64,000 nucleotides of DNA, from positions 127,244,005 through 127,308,004 of the forward strand of contig NC_134703.1 of NCBI RefSeq assembly GCF_043290135.1, written 5' to 3'. Source of the stretch: Rhipicephalus microplus (lineage: Eukaryota; Arthropoda; Arachnida; Ixodida; Ixodidae). This document shows positions 48,182-60,670 of this stretch, in pieces (within the stretch, counting starts at the first letter, position 1; each line of letters begins with the position of its first letter). The notes under the pieces are model-generated. The model saw nothing but the letters and a program-made list of their open reading frames with translations, was not told the origin of the DNA and did not search any database. A program made the position numbers and the translations under genes.

Positions 48182-50919
48182 TGACACTATTTCCCCGATA
48201 AACAGCTCCACGTTACATTCCTCTCTATCGCAGGTCAAAGTACCGGGGCACCGAGAGTCACACAAATATCGCGATAAAAAAAGTACATAAAAAGGCGATG
48301 CGCAGACACGTCAGCGTCGTTTGATGTAAGAGCTGTATTGAATTGCACACCTGTAAAAGCAAGCGAGCGAGTAAGATACGGTCACTCCTTCAGAGCTGAG
48401 AAACAATTTAGACAACAGTTAGTGCGCAGTTAACAAAGACCGCCAGTGCCGCGAGATAGAGATGAACCACTATACACTTCACCGCACGGCTTTATGCAAG
48501 AGCGGTAGCCGATGCGACGGCGTGGCGTAAAGAAATATTGTTAGAAAAGCGCATGACGACCGCTCAAGAAATGTATTCACTATGCTCTCGAAGAGCTGTT
48601 GCTCATTCTGGAAAAGACCTGAAAATACTGCGCATTCTTTAAGCAGATAGGCGGCGCATCAATAGAGGCAGACTCGTGCGCTGCGCTGTATAATAAAACA
48701 CTTGACCCTTAACGACTTGAATTTTGTCGGAACGTCTCATAGACTCGTTTTCTAAAGAATCTGCATCACTTCTGTCAGAATTCACCACTTGAAAACTAAA
48801 ACGGAACGATATAACCACAGCCGCCCTCCTACCTTCTGTGCGAACAGGGAGCTTCCCGCATGCCAGGTGGGTTGCCAGACCAGAAAAGGGCTGCCCGCTA
48901 ACAGGATGGCAGCGCCCGCGAAAAAAAAATCGTCTGTAGATATAATTTTTCGGTACATGTTTAACATCTATACTGCTGCTCGAGAAATGGGGAAGAGATG
49001 CTCGTGCGTTACTTTTATAATCTGCAGGTAATTTTGGCTCCGTACTTTATTATTGCGTACATTTCTGAGTTTTTAATATGCGCAAATGCTTTTGAATGCA
49101 AAGTCACAGATTTTCATTGCAAGTATTAGAAACACAAGGTGGCGAATCCATATGATGCATATGTACAATGCGATAGAAGAAATAGCAAATGACGGATCAT
49201 TTCTCGGACTCTGCGTCGTCTGGTTCTGTAGAAATAATAAACAACTGTCTTGAAACGCACATTGCGACAGCAGCTCTGGTCAGTTTGCGTCAGTCACGCC
49301 ATTTTTTATAACGTTATCGCATACGCGAGCCATGCTTTCAGAGGCCAACTCATCTCCATCGTTCGAGGCCTCGCGAAATGGTCATGCGCGTGGTAATACC
49401 TCATCCGTTTTAACAAAGCGGATATACCCCGTCCATTTTTCCCTTTCAACGGCCGTGATACAGCGTCAGAAACGCATATCAGACAGCGTGGTCTGAATGG
49501 GTTGAGCTGGCAGGGTTGAAATAAATATCAAGAAATAAACTGAAGAGAGAGAGAGAGCTAAGTAAAACATCAGCGGGGCGCGAGCCCCACTCCGTCTTCA
49601 CGGAATAAGAAACATCGTATACCTCTGCCTTCATGACACGTCTGCATCCCACGGCGAAGAGTACGTACGTGCGGATGCCCCGAATCCGCACGGAGGCAGC
49701 GTTTGTTCGTGCGTTCGTACCTGTGCGCAAGCGCCGTTCGACGCACAGCACGAGAAAGAAGAGAGACTGTCTTATGAGAAAACCTGGCTCCCATCGCGCG
49801 CGATCGGTCATGAGGCTTGTCTTCGCGGCGTGTACCTCAATGTCTGATCCATCATGGCGGGGTGGATACCGGTCTGGGCCGCGCCGCAAATAGTAGTCGG
49901 CTGCGCTGCGCCTGACAACAGCTCGATCACTGACGAAGGTGGGTCACCTCCACCCCCTGCCTGTCTAGCGAGAACCTTTGAGAGTCGGCTGCCGACCAAT
50001 CGGCCCCGCGCGGATCCATCACATCGCGCGGCCGGGAGTTTGTGCCTGCCGCCGCCAGGGGCCGCGCCAATCGACGGCTGGGCGTTCGCCAGAGCGAAGA
50101 CTTTATTACGCGCCGACGACGCGCGAAACGCGAGGGGCGGTGATAGGCTGTGGAACTCGGCAACAGCGGTCTTGGGCCGTTCCCCGAGGACGAAGGGTGG
50201 TGGAAACAAGCGAGAAGGCATAATATGCTCATGTCGGGTATAAAAATGCTTTCCTCAAACTGGAATAATGGTAACTTAAGCCGGTGTTGCTTCCTCTGTG
50301 CCACCGTTGGTTATGGACCATATTGTCTGCTCTGTGTTTCAAGAGACTCACTGAGTAGTCTTGCATAATTAATGTCACTGAGGAGGACTGTAACCACCAA
50401 TAGTGGACTTCAATTTGCCGGTTGTTCCAAATACATACAAATGTAACGTATGTGCTGTCAATGGTTGGTCTATTTATCTCGTCTCTAGCGTTCTTAAAGG
50501 CTATAGATCTACTGACATTAAGATATCAAGGCCCGTTCGTAAAAACATTTATGCTAGCATTTGTTATTAGATAATACGTTTGCCCATCTTGATTCTGGAC
50601 GTATTCTAGCTTAGCTGGTATGGCTACGAGCCACGAGCACGGGTGAAAACTTTTTCGAAATAAAACTTTCCTGAATTCGGCCCCAGAAATTTCTTGGAGT
50701 TGAAACGATGCCACGACTGCTGTGTAATACACATCATGACACATAAAAAAGCCTTATTTATGTAGACTTTCAAATGAAACTAGTGTGACTTCGTTTTTAA
50801 TTACTCTCGTTTAGGGAAGAAACAGCCAATGTTGTTGCGCTGAACACGACTTCTTAGTTGCTCCAACAAGTCCATAACAGCGTGGGCATCACTTGTTTCA
50901 TAAAGACACACATACACCA

Positions 50920-50922
<3 letters not shown>
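48182..50922. other. non-coding; CpG-rich patch at 49560-50330
   Basis: CpG-rich 49560-50330 has overlapping frames up to 137 codons on both strands without motifs. Otherwise AT-rich and featureless. Confidence 0.4.
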
Positions 50923-51016
<94 letters not shown>

Positions 51017-51042
51017 AGAGAGAGAGAAAGAGAGAGAGAGAG
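50923..51042. repeat. (AT)n followed by (GA)n
   Basis: (AT)45 at 50923-51013, then GGGAGAGAGAG...GAGAGC to 51042. Confidence 0.95.
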
Positions 51043-53870
51043 CATTAGGGATTTTGAGTGGTTTCCGACGTAAGAAATAAAGAAAAAACACTTTGCACTG
51101 AAATCACCTTCAGTGATTGCAGAGGTGATATTCGCATATAAAGTACTTATATACTGCATAATCTCTTGTTCAGATGTTACTTGATCTAGCACATTATCTT
51201 TGCAAACATTGTCCCCATAGTGTTCACTCAGTAAGTAAGAAAAAAAGCACGACAGGCGCAAAGGCAATGAGCTCAATCGTACATGCACTTAAGGATAACA
51301 GGTATACTACATGCTATAGGATATACGCGGGAAATGGACGGGGGAGTTTGAAATTTAGGAGACAGACAGATGCAGCGAGCTCACATTGAACGTTAAATGT
51401 CACGTTGAGTCACTTTTGCGCAGCATACACAAGGTGGCTGGTTCATCCGGATAAACACAGAACGCCACTTTAAGTGTCAAAACGCCACAAAAGCTGATCA
51501 GGAAGCACCTTATTAAATAATGAGCCGACCATTATTTTTTCGACATATATGTACACTGAAAAGTATTTGCAGTGATAATGTTTTAACATAACACATTCTT
51601 CGGCATTTCGTAATAATAAATTCTATGCCGCATTGAAAAGGTCGACCTAACGACATTCCGTTGAAACATCAAAATATCGTATATATAGGAGTCAAATGCC
51701 ACTTTGTATGCAAGCGGTGTTGCTAAAAGAAAGAGAGGAGAAAATAGGGCAAAATGACTGCCATTACGAAATGATCTCAGGCGCACATAATGGATCCCAC
51801 GCCAATAACAAACTCTCTTGAAAGCTCTGAGAATTCACGAGCAATAATGTATTGGTTTGTTGAAAGAAAAATTAACGTTGGCACCTCATGCTCTCGTTAA
51901 ACAATCTAAGGTTCGGCTGATAACATCTATGAACCTCGCCGCGTTTCATTTTCCCTGCCCCGTTCGTGCATTACGATAGGTCGCCCGAGGCATGTCGCTG
52001 ATTCGTCGTCGCAATAGATTCGTTTATGAACGAGAGGGCTGGGAAGGACGAAAGAAAGAAATGAATCAGCCGTTCAGGCCTCTTGAATTCATGATGGATC
52101 AGGTATGAGACGGGTAAACAGGGGGCTTTCGATCAATGTCAATATTTCCGCGCCAGCTTTCTCTCTGAGGCCATGAGACGGTGCTAACCCCTCGTCGCTG
52201 ATCGGGGTGTCGCACGGGCGACACTTCGGCGCTCACAAGAAGAGAACAAAAAAAAAGCGCAAACCTATGGAATTCTCAGTTTAGAAGAAAAAAAAAGGGA
52301 CGCGATACACGGAAATAAAAAGTTGAACTGGTGGTGATACTGTCGAGTTATATAAAAAAATTAAAAAACGGGAAGATCGGATTCACGTACGTACAGCGAT
52401 TCGACAAAACGGTGACACACGAAAAGCGCGGATCGAGGCAGTCATTCGTCAAATTCAAAGTCACGGGGGATCGGCTTGCCTGCGGATAAAGTAAAGACAA
52501 GAAAGAAAAGAAAACTTGGGTGGGGGGGCTGACAGCGTTTGAAGAGTTGTGAGAAGTTTGTAAAAAGACGTATACCAAAAGATCCCTGGTTCGATCGAAA
52601 AGACGAGACTATAGTTACACTCTTGGGATGATCTCCTCCGAAGGAAGACGGGATAAAAAAGAAAAGTCTGGCCTTAAACGGGGAAGAGAAAGGCATCGTT
52701 CTGTCGGCGGATTCTTTGAGAGAACTCGGGGTCTTGTTTATTGTGTGAGCGGGATCTGGGCCCAGATCGCGTTGTCCGCGTGTGTGTGCGTAAGGAGGGA
52801 AAGAAAAGGAAAGAAAATGGGATAAGGGCGAGAAAAGGAAAGAAGAGCTGCAGTGAGGTGAGAGATGGGACGGAAGGCCACTATGATTGAACAGGGCCGC
52901 TCAATCACAGGCGCCACCATCGTCGTCCATGGACGTAGCCGAGACACCGCCAGACGGCGTTGCCCTTACAGGGAAAGAAAGGACTCGTCATGACTCTTGC
53001 CGTAAGGAAGATAGGGAGAAAAAGGCCTTATATAGGATGCCCCAGATCGGGTCGTTCGTGCCCCCCAGTCTATACCCATAGCGCTATCGTGTTACCGCTT
53101 CCTTGTCGGGAGCTGACGCCACCGCCGTGCCTCGCGTGTCAAGTTGCGGCCCAGTTCCTTTTGGGATTGTATACTCCTCATGGGGATGTGTGTATGTGGA
53201 GCAGAACAATCGCGTGTGAGCTTTGCGACAGATTGGTCAGCTGTCCTGCTTACTTGAACTTGTTTAATCATTGCAAGAATCGTATACCTTATGACAACGG
53301 GAATGAAGGAAAAGAAGCTGTGTTACTATCCGTCACTTCAATGGACTCTCTATCAATTATCAAAGCCTGCACTTCTGTTCCTCTACTCACGAAGCAGTAT
53401 AATTTATTAGTGTTGTTCAAAGGCGCAACTATATGTCAGGAATACGAGTGAAAATTTCATCACTCACTGTGGTCGGTCAATATAAGAAAGATTCATTTCT
53501 GCTGTCGGCTTTCTATACTAAGATGCTGATTTCCAGCCACCCAAACAAACTTTGCTTCGTTTTGCCGTTCATATCAGTGGCGAACTTGCGCTTCGCCTTG
53601 GCCTTTCAAAAGTCAATGCACTGCACCTCGAATGTCCAGGGTCTAAAAAAATAATGTGGCAAGCTCCAATATGAACGTCCGGTAGATTCTTATAACTGCT
53701 TCTTTTCTGTTAGCGTCGTTGGGAAATGTGCATTGGCGGCAACAAAAAAAAAAAAAATTGGGGGGGGGGGGACCCTTCAGCTTTGCCTTTAATAGTTCAA
53801 CGCGATAGCGAAATCCGGCCCCTGGTGCGTCTTTCAACCACTAAGTGCATAGTTACTAATATGTTTTGTT
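51043..53870. other. non-coding, no gene supported
   Basis: A purine-rich stretch (52180-53060) and a 163-codon plus frame (52960-53451) without motifs. A G-run lies at 53761-53771. Confidence 0.4.
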
Positions 53871-53967
53871 ACACACACACACACGCACACACACGCACAC
53901 ACACACACGCGCGCACACACACGCACACACACACTCACACACACACACGCGCGCGCGCGCACGCACG

Positions 53968-54049
<82 letters not shown>

Positions 54050-54088
54050 CGCGCGCACGCACGCACGCACACACACGCACACACACAC

Positions 54089-54123
<35 letters not shown>

Positions 54124-54270
54124 CACACGTGTGCGCGCACGCACGCACGCACGCACACGCGCGCACACACACACGCACACACACACATGCGCGCGCACGC
54201 ACGCACGCGCACACACACACACACACGTGTGCGCGCACGCACACACACACACACACACAAACGCGCGCGC
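53871..54270. repeat. (CA/CG)n alternating purine-pyrimidine tract
   Basis: 400 bp of almost uninterrupted alternation of CA and CG dinucleotides with rare TG. The very long Thr-His and Cys-Val frames across it are artefacts. A shorter similar tract lies at 54390-54428. Confidence 0.95.
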
Positions 54271-54597
54271 GTGCAAGAGCGACGTATCGATAGTATATGA
54301 TGCAGTGACTGTGTAGTGTAGCCACTTCCCTCTGCTAAAATGGCACTTTGCTGTAGTCGAGACACGTTTTTCACAATGTCTTACAGATGGCACACACACA
54401 CACACACACGCGCACGCACGCGCACACACGAATGCTAATTACATACATGTTTTTGATCTAAAGCAAGAGTTGCATCGCCTCCAAGATGCACGCCGCGCGC
54501 TCACTATTTCGGACAATGCCTTTCAGATGACAGCCCATTATCTAGCGTTTGCTGTTTTCTAGATCAACGCCTCTGGAAAGGCATATGTTTTCCGCTA

Positions 54598-54860
54598 CAC
54601 AGTAAAAATTTTTACACCCAGAAGGGTGTAAATGAGCTTGTCCCGTGGACGACACCCTAAGGGTGTTAATTCAGCACCTTCCAAAAAGGGTGCTTTACCA
54701 TGCACCCTTAGAATAGGGTGTACATGTAAAAAAACTGTAGGGTGTTAAAAAAACACCCTTAAGAAAGGGTGCCTTCGATGTCCATCACTTTTTTAGCACC
54801 CTCTGAGGAGGGGTGCGAGAAGGGTGCACAAGGGTGTTGAGCGCCCATGGCAGGGGTGGC
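54598..54860 (+). repeat. left TIR and subterminal GGGTG repeats
   Basis: 35-bp terminal repeat, then repeated AAGGGTGTTAA / AAAGGGTGC / CACCCTTA words in both orientations. Several can pair as local hairpins (e.g. GGGTGTTAAAAAAACACCC at 54741-54759). Confidence 0.8.
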
Positions 54861-55200
54861 GACTACTGCCACCAATAGATATCAGCATGCACTGATTAAA
54901 CACTACTTGAAGAAAGTGGTCCTGTTTATCGATGGTGCACCACCTGTCGAGCTCCATTCATTGCGTGTGGGCAAAAATATAAACGCGTACAATCGTGTAT
55001 GAACTTGTGCTGGATCTATATATACTTCAGTGTATATGCATAATGTGCGTTACAGAAAATGAAGCCTTGCTGCCCTTGCATATTGCGTTTATTTAATAGG
55101 CAAATAAAACATAAACTTTTCTTCTGCCACACAACTTTTTCACCAGATATACGTTCATGTATACGTACACTACACATGCAACACCTCAAATGTTTATTAT

Positions 55201-55620
55201 ATTCTTTCAGTTTCACTTTATTGACAATTCTTTGTAACATACAATTACACTGGTTTCAGTTTAGTATACTGCTTCAATACATAGAGACTACAAATGAAAT
55301 ACACGCTAATATATCCCTATAATTCTTTCAGCTATCTACAATCCCAGTGGTTTCCAGTTTAATACTCCTTCATGTACACAATCGGTTAATAGGAATGAAA
55401 TACAGGCAAATATATACTTATGATTCTTTCAAATAAATACAATCACCATGATTTCACTATATACGCCTTCATGTACACAATCGTTCCCAAGAAGTGATGC
55501 ACACACAAATATATATGGATAGTGTTTTCAAATGTATACAATCACAGTGGTTTAAGCTTTGTATTCCTGGATGTATAACAATTGGTTATGAGAAATGATG
55601 TACGTGCAATCATATACGGG
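55201..55620. repeat. four diverged ~100-bp tandem units
   Basis: Units start near 55201, 55322, 55423 and 55521, each with ATTCTTTCA, a TACAATCACAGTGGTTTCA-like block, CTTCATGTACACAATCGGTTA and GAAATGATATAC...CAAATATATA. Confidence 0.7.
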
Positions 55621-55749
55621 TTTTCGCACATATAACTTTAGCGAATACTTAAGAAACCAATACAATGATCAGAAACACAATATGCTAAAAACGAACACAA
55701 AACTGAGTCAGGACACACAAAAAACAAAAGAGGTAATGCATAATTATGG

Positions 55750-56741
55750 CTAATGACACAGCTGGGTCACTTTATGCCAAATGTCCCAGCCATTTTGGCA
55801 ACCATCTCAAATGTATTCGAAAAACTCGTGCTGCATTTAAAATAGTGAACTTCTGGAATATTTAGGAGAGGAAAAATATTTGGTCACGTGGCTGCCTTCT
55901 GAACTTTCTGGAATGCCGTCTAGGTGTTGTATGTGAAAAATTTTATTTTAAAAGCACCGCTCCTTCTTTCCATACGAAACTCGGTCTACGTGTTACGTAA
56001 CAAGAGCTTAATTTGGGAGAGTTGGTTCATCGTGGTTGTGTGCTAGTCACAGCGTGACAGCTTTAGGAAGAGACAGAAAGGACAGGAAAGAGCACAGACT
56101 GTCAACTGAATTTAATGAATGTGCTACGAGCGCTTTTATACGGAGTACAAGAACCATGTTCATGCGCGACGACACGTGTGAGCACTACAAAATAACTTTA
56201 ACTGTGAAAAGAATACTCCCTCTCGGAAAGGATAAGTGAACATGTAGTGATGCACTGATCATTGGTTTACCTGATAAAAAATATTTCTACAAACGTTAAA
56301 TTGGCATTAAGTAAACCTATTCTAGTGACGAATGGGGCAAGATTGACTATTCCTGTTGCTGTTTAGTACACACACTTTTGAAAGCTTGCAAGGGGTGGAA
56401 AAGAACACGCTAATATCATATCTGCTGGCTATTTTTCTAGTTGTGAGACACGTGATGTGGTATAACATGCAAAGGTTTTGGTCATTGTTTTTTGTTGGTC
56501 CTGTCTTCTTTAACTTTACTTTCTGCAGGAGGGTTTTGCAAACGGGTGTGAAGATTCTGTTGGGATACCCAGCATCTTTTAGTCTTTTAATCTGGTTTTT
56601 AAGCCTGACCTCACCCTTGTGCTAACATGACTTCTGAAGGGTGGCCTGAATACATGTGGTATCAATTCCTCTTTCTATTAATTTTGAATGCCCACTATCA
56701 AAAGGCAGAACATTCTTAGCACTCCTGGGCTGATAGCACCA
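55750..56741 (-). mobile_element. Penelope-like element, inverted copy
   Basis: Minus strand encodes Penelope-type pieces: HSKLIERGIDTTCIQ and KNQIKRLKDAGYPN (56700-56550), then RYDI and FHPLQAFK-like blocks (about 56430-56370). 56288-56575 is an inverted copy of 56742-57025, and 55750-55905 is an inverted copy of the far 3' end 57910-58065. The GIY-YIG region is missing (internal deletion). Frames are broken. Confidence 0.6.
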
Positions 56742-58065
56742 GCCAATACCCCAACAGCATCATCACACTTGTTTGCGAAACCCTCCTGCAGAAAGTAAAG
56801 TTAAAGGAAACAGGACCAAAAGAAAAAGAGAATGACCAATCACCTTTGCATGTCACATGGTACTACGTACATAAGGTGTCTCACAATTTTAGGAAAAGAG
56901 CCAGCAGATATGACATTGTTGTTTTCCACCCCTTGCAAGCTTTCAAAAGTGCATGTACTTACAGCAACAGGAATAGTCAATCTTGCACCATTCATCACTA
57001 GAATAGGTTTACTGAATGCCAATCTAATGTGTATGAGATACTGCTAACACATGGAAAAGTAAACATAGGACAAACTGGGCAATGCTTCAATGATCAAGCA
57101 AGACAGCATGCTTCAAATGTTAAGAAGGGCTATAGTAGTCTCATGGCCGGACACCGTAAAGAATGTAAGTGTAGTCCTAGGTTTCATAAAACACGGTTTT
57201 TGAAAAAAAAAGCAAGCAGAAAAATGAGAGATTTTAGAAACTCTTTATCAGGAAGGCCAAGGATCAATGCATCAGTACACCTTCACTTATCTTTTCCAAA
57301 AAAGAGTATTCTTTTCTCGGTTAAAATTATTTTGTCATGGTCACACATGTGTTGTTGCAGATGAGCCCTGGTCTTGTGCTCAGTATAAAAACGCTCGTAG
57401 CACCTTCAATAAAATTCAGTTGACAGCGCTCTTTCCTGTCCTTTTTGCGATAAGATTTTTATTACAGAAAAGAATTTCATTTTCTTACAGTTTAGGTATA
57501 ATGATGAGTTTTCATTGTATCACAACATGGAGTAAATTGCATTTCAATACGGACAAAAATCACGATTTTGTGAAATTCGTGATATTTTTTCCTATATTTC
57601 AGCAGCTTGAGAGGTATAAAGATATTTTTTCCTGAGAATATACCTTCTGTGGAGTAAGTATTCACTGCTCAGATATTCATACAAAGTGCAATATTGCAAT
57701 AAAAAATGCAAACATAACAATTTTGGCTTTATTCTTGGAAGCGAATGTGGCAAAAAAATTGCACTATTATTATTGAGCTTCAAATACCTTACAGATGCAC
57801 ATTTACTTAACAGGTAGACCGAATCTGCTTTAGAAAAAATAAGCGGTAGTTTTAAAACAAAATTTTCCACAAACAGCACACAGACGGCATTATGCCAGCA
57901 AGTTATGAGCCAGCCACATGAACAAAACTTTTTTTCTCGCTGAAGTATTCTAGCAGTTCACTGTTTTCAACGAAGTAAGTCAGCACATTTTTTTTTTTTC
58001 AAATACAATTCAGATGGTCGCCAAAGTGGCTGGGACGTTTGGCATGGAATGGTCCAGCTATATTT
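56742..58065 (+). mobile_element. Penelope-like element, direct copy with GIY-YIG-like end
   Basis: Plus strand: KTLLQKVKLK-like block, YYVHKVSHNFRKRASRYDIV (56863-56922, the link between RT and endonuclease in Penelope-like elements), then the GIY-YIG-type endonuclease remnant at 57029-57270 and a long 3' part to 58065. RT itself is absent. Together with the opposite copy it forms a large interrupted palindrome, 55750-58065. Confidence 0.65.
57029..57364 (+). pseudogene. GIY-YIG-like endonuclease remnant of Penelope-like element
   Basis: The frame gives HGKVNIGQTGQCFNDQARQH and then MAGHRKECKCSPRF. In Penelope-like elements the family pattern is CGK.YIGQTGRC.N.R..EH followed by H...C.C.P.F. 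Here the YIG tyrosine is Asn, so nicking activity is unlikely. The domain would cut the target DNA for insertion. The frame continues to 57364 without motifs. Confidence 0.65.
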
Positions 58066-58155
58066 AAGCAAAATAATTTACACAAATAACAATATTTGTT
58101 CATCTACCATGAACACATTAGAAAAAGTTGTTCAGGCATTGTGACACTAAAATTT

Positions 58156-58430
58156 TCAGCGTCGTACTGCCTGAACAACTTCTTTGATAAACTCCAAACT
58201 CACGCCGAGAAAAAGCCGCTCAATCACGGTGGTTGTTAAAGGCCTTGCGGCCGTAGACAATGTTGAAAATAAAAAAAAAATCAACTCATCAGTGCTGTAA
58301 CTCCTTCCTTCTTCGTCATTACTGACACGGAACATTTTTCGGTTATCCATGTGGAGGTTCAGGAAGTAGGCTTGCTCTAGGCTGGGTCCGGGGGGTAGAC
58401 TACGCAGGACGTCAGGGGCACCCTCTCATC
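58156..58430 (-). CDS. last exon of an unrecognised spliced gene
   Basis: Minus strand: acceptor TTATTACAG ends at 58431, and the exon begins GATGAGAGGGTG at 58430. In phase with the upstream exon it reads DERVPLTSCVVYPPDP and then meets TAG at about 58379. One base over, the frame is open for about 75 codons (SLEQAYFLNLHMDNRK ... EFIKEVVQAVRR) to a stop at 58156. A one-base frameshift there is the simplest reading, making the gene recently broken or the base call wrong. No domain recognised. It lies inside the TIR unit and could be an element gene or captured host gene. Confidence 0.45.
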
Positions 58431-58793
58431 CTGTAATAAGAGCAAATATGACTTCTCATAAAAAATTTTCGTGCTGTTCTGGCAGCACCATATATAAAGA
58501 ATGTGTAGTGTGTATCCTTCGAAATGGCGTGTAATTGACATTACACTGAACTCGAAGCATACAACCCATACATTCCAATAATTTCGTATGATAAAGATAA
58601 GAGTTTTCCAGCATACAGCGAATTCCCGAAATGAGGTGAAGTGTAAGACTGCAGCTCAAAAATGGCACTTACGAAAGCCTGAACTCACTTAAGAATCAAA
58701 TTCCTTCTAGGGTAGTGAGCCAGTGCGAAAAACAATTCTTAAAGTACAACGTTTAGAACATGTAGCATTACTCAAAACGCACAAGAAACTTAC

Positions 58794-58879
58794 CTCTTCA
58801 TGTACAAACAGTGAAGACATCTCTGCTTTCTCTTTTACATGAGAACAAATGATCTTGGGCGTGGCACTAGCGAAGAGGT
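58794..58879 (-). CDS. internal exon of the same unrecognised gene
   Basis: 86 bases with a T-rich tract and CAG acceptor on the right (58880-58895) and donor GAG|GTAAGT on the left (58793). One frame is open throughout (LFASATPKIICSHVKEKA...SLFVHEE) and joins the 58430 exon in phase. Both splice signals and the shared phase support a real exon. Confidence 0.5.
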
Positions 58880-60200
58880 CTGAAAAAAAAAAGTAAAAGA
58901 TTTACTTACTTAAATCACGCCTCTAACAATCTGAGGAATTGTTACAAGTCACCAATCAGTGCAATTCTGACTGCCTCTATAAGGGCATCAAAAATGAACA
59001 ATTTTCTCGTTCTTTCTACTCTCACAAGACGCTCCGTCAATGGAATCTAATCCAAATTTGACGCTGTGCTTCCTATTTGCCTGCTTTCTAGACGTAGGGC
59101 TGCGAACATGTGTTTTGTGCACCTAATCTAGCACAGAAATTCGTCATCTATAATTCAATCATCTTAATTCATTGTTTTTGATAAAAGATGTGATAGCTCG
59201 TCCAGTTTTTAAAGAGTTGCGGGCCTGCAATAGGCACTGCCTTGCACGTATGAAAGTACTTCTTTAAAAAAAAAAATTCAAAGCTTGCTTTCAGAAAAAG
59301 CGTCTGGCATATTTCGACAACCAAGCCCATCCTCTGATGGCAATCAGGGGCACGCTATTAGCGATTATTGACTACGAGATTTACAAACGTAACCCGTGCC
59401 TAAATACTCAGTTAAACACAATCACGCAAGTAAGAGCGCTCGAACGACACCAACGCGCGCGGACGCCGACTACGTTGCAGCAGCCATGACTTATGCTAGA
59501 GAAACCGCACATAGCTCCAACAGTCACGTATACTTTCTCGATTCTGTTATAACGCCGAACATTATCGCAGATGAAAGCGAAGCACGAAAACAGCAAACAG
59601 AAACGAGGGAAAACAACGCACGGCGATGGCCACAACAACGCGCCTTTGGAAGTCTGCTAGATCTTTCCCTGTTGCTGGTGGCACTTGTCCTAAATAGCTT
59701 AAAAGACCGAGGCACACGTGCTGGGAGCATCGCGGCATATCAGCACCTCCAACTATACCGTCTTTAAGCAAAAAAAAAAAAAAGCCATTTCGCACAGTGC
59801 GCCTTTGTACATAATTTTTGCTTTTTCTTTCTTTTTTTGCGCTTACACCTACAGAAGCACGTTGCACATATGAGTATTAATAGAAATGTTATTACGATGT
59901 AGCCCAAAGCACATCTTAAAACAATATCAATCACTTTGTGCAGTGTAGAGACAATGTGCGATCAGCAACTAATCCCGCCCTTGTTAAGTGATCACATCAC
60001 TCACTGTATGAGTGATGCAGGCACTTACACAACATCGCGCATAGCAGTGTGAACTCGTTAAGTCCCACGTTTAATCGGGCATCTGCAACAGGCCCGCGAA
60101 CGCATGCTGTTGTAAATGGCTGGCAGCCTACTTCGGCAGAGCTGTTGCAGGCGCCCAGCTAGCGCTGTATGATTACTATTTACGAAAACAGTACACTCAC

Positions 60201-60296
60201 CGTTAACAGGCCCACGTTGTCCGTGTCCGCCACTCCATGGATATATTCCTTAATCCGAGCGTCACTTCGAACACGGTACTTCGAACACGGTGTCAT
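60201..60296 (-). CDS. possible first exon, same strand
   Basis: The frame from ATG 60296 (MTPCSKYRVRSDARIKEYIHG...) ends at a donor ACG|GTGAGT at 60200. Its phase does not match the 58879 exon directly, so at least one exon would be missing between them. Upstream lies a CpG-rich patch. Linkage to the 58.8-kb exon is inference. Confidence 0.35.
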
Positions 60297-60670
60297 GCGT
60301 GACCACCGTTGAATATGCGCCTGTTCGCTAGAACACACACAGCGACCAAGACCCCCGACCAACGCAACGCATTTGAAAGACTGATGAGACAGAGAGGGCA
60401 ACACTGAGAGAGAGAAGGAGGAGGCACTGGCGGCGGCGTGGCGGCGCCGCAGCTGTCGACGCAGGTGTCCGGTGACGCAACTCTTCGCTTATCTACGCCG
60501 CCGTTGTGGGCGACACGCTGGCCGGGTTGAGTGGAGGGGGGGGGGAGGAGCGGCAAACCCGCCAAGACGGCGCCGAAAGGCAAACGCTATGGCGCATACG
60601 GCGGACGGCCGTTCAACGCGGAATGACTCCTTGTAAACGGCCACTCTCCTTCCAACCAGTCGCACAGCGA
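60297..60670. promoter_or_regulatory. CpG-rich patch, possible promoter
   Basis: The most GC-rich stretch of the TIR unit, directly upstream of the possible first exon (minus). Includes a G12 run at 60534-60545. No core element identified. Confidence 0.3.

Noticed and set aside
49479..50304. Several 125-137-codon frames on both strands
   Set aside because: Same composition effect in a CpG-rich patch.
52960..53451. 163-codon plus frame
   Set aside because: No recognisable domain and no signal peptide or splice support.
53726..54429. Frames of 144-196 codons of Thr-His or Cys-Val repeats
   Set aside because: Pure translation of the (CA/CG)n tract.
57029..57364. Stand-alone host GIY-YIG nuclease gene
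   Set aside because: Upstream VSHNFRKR-type linker and inverted partner copy show it belongs to a Penelope-like element.
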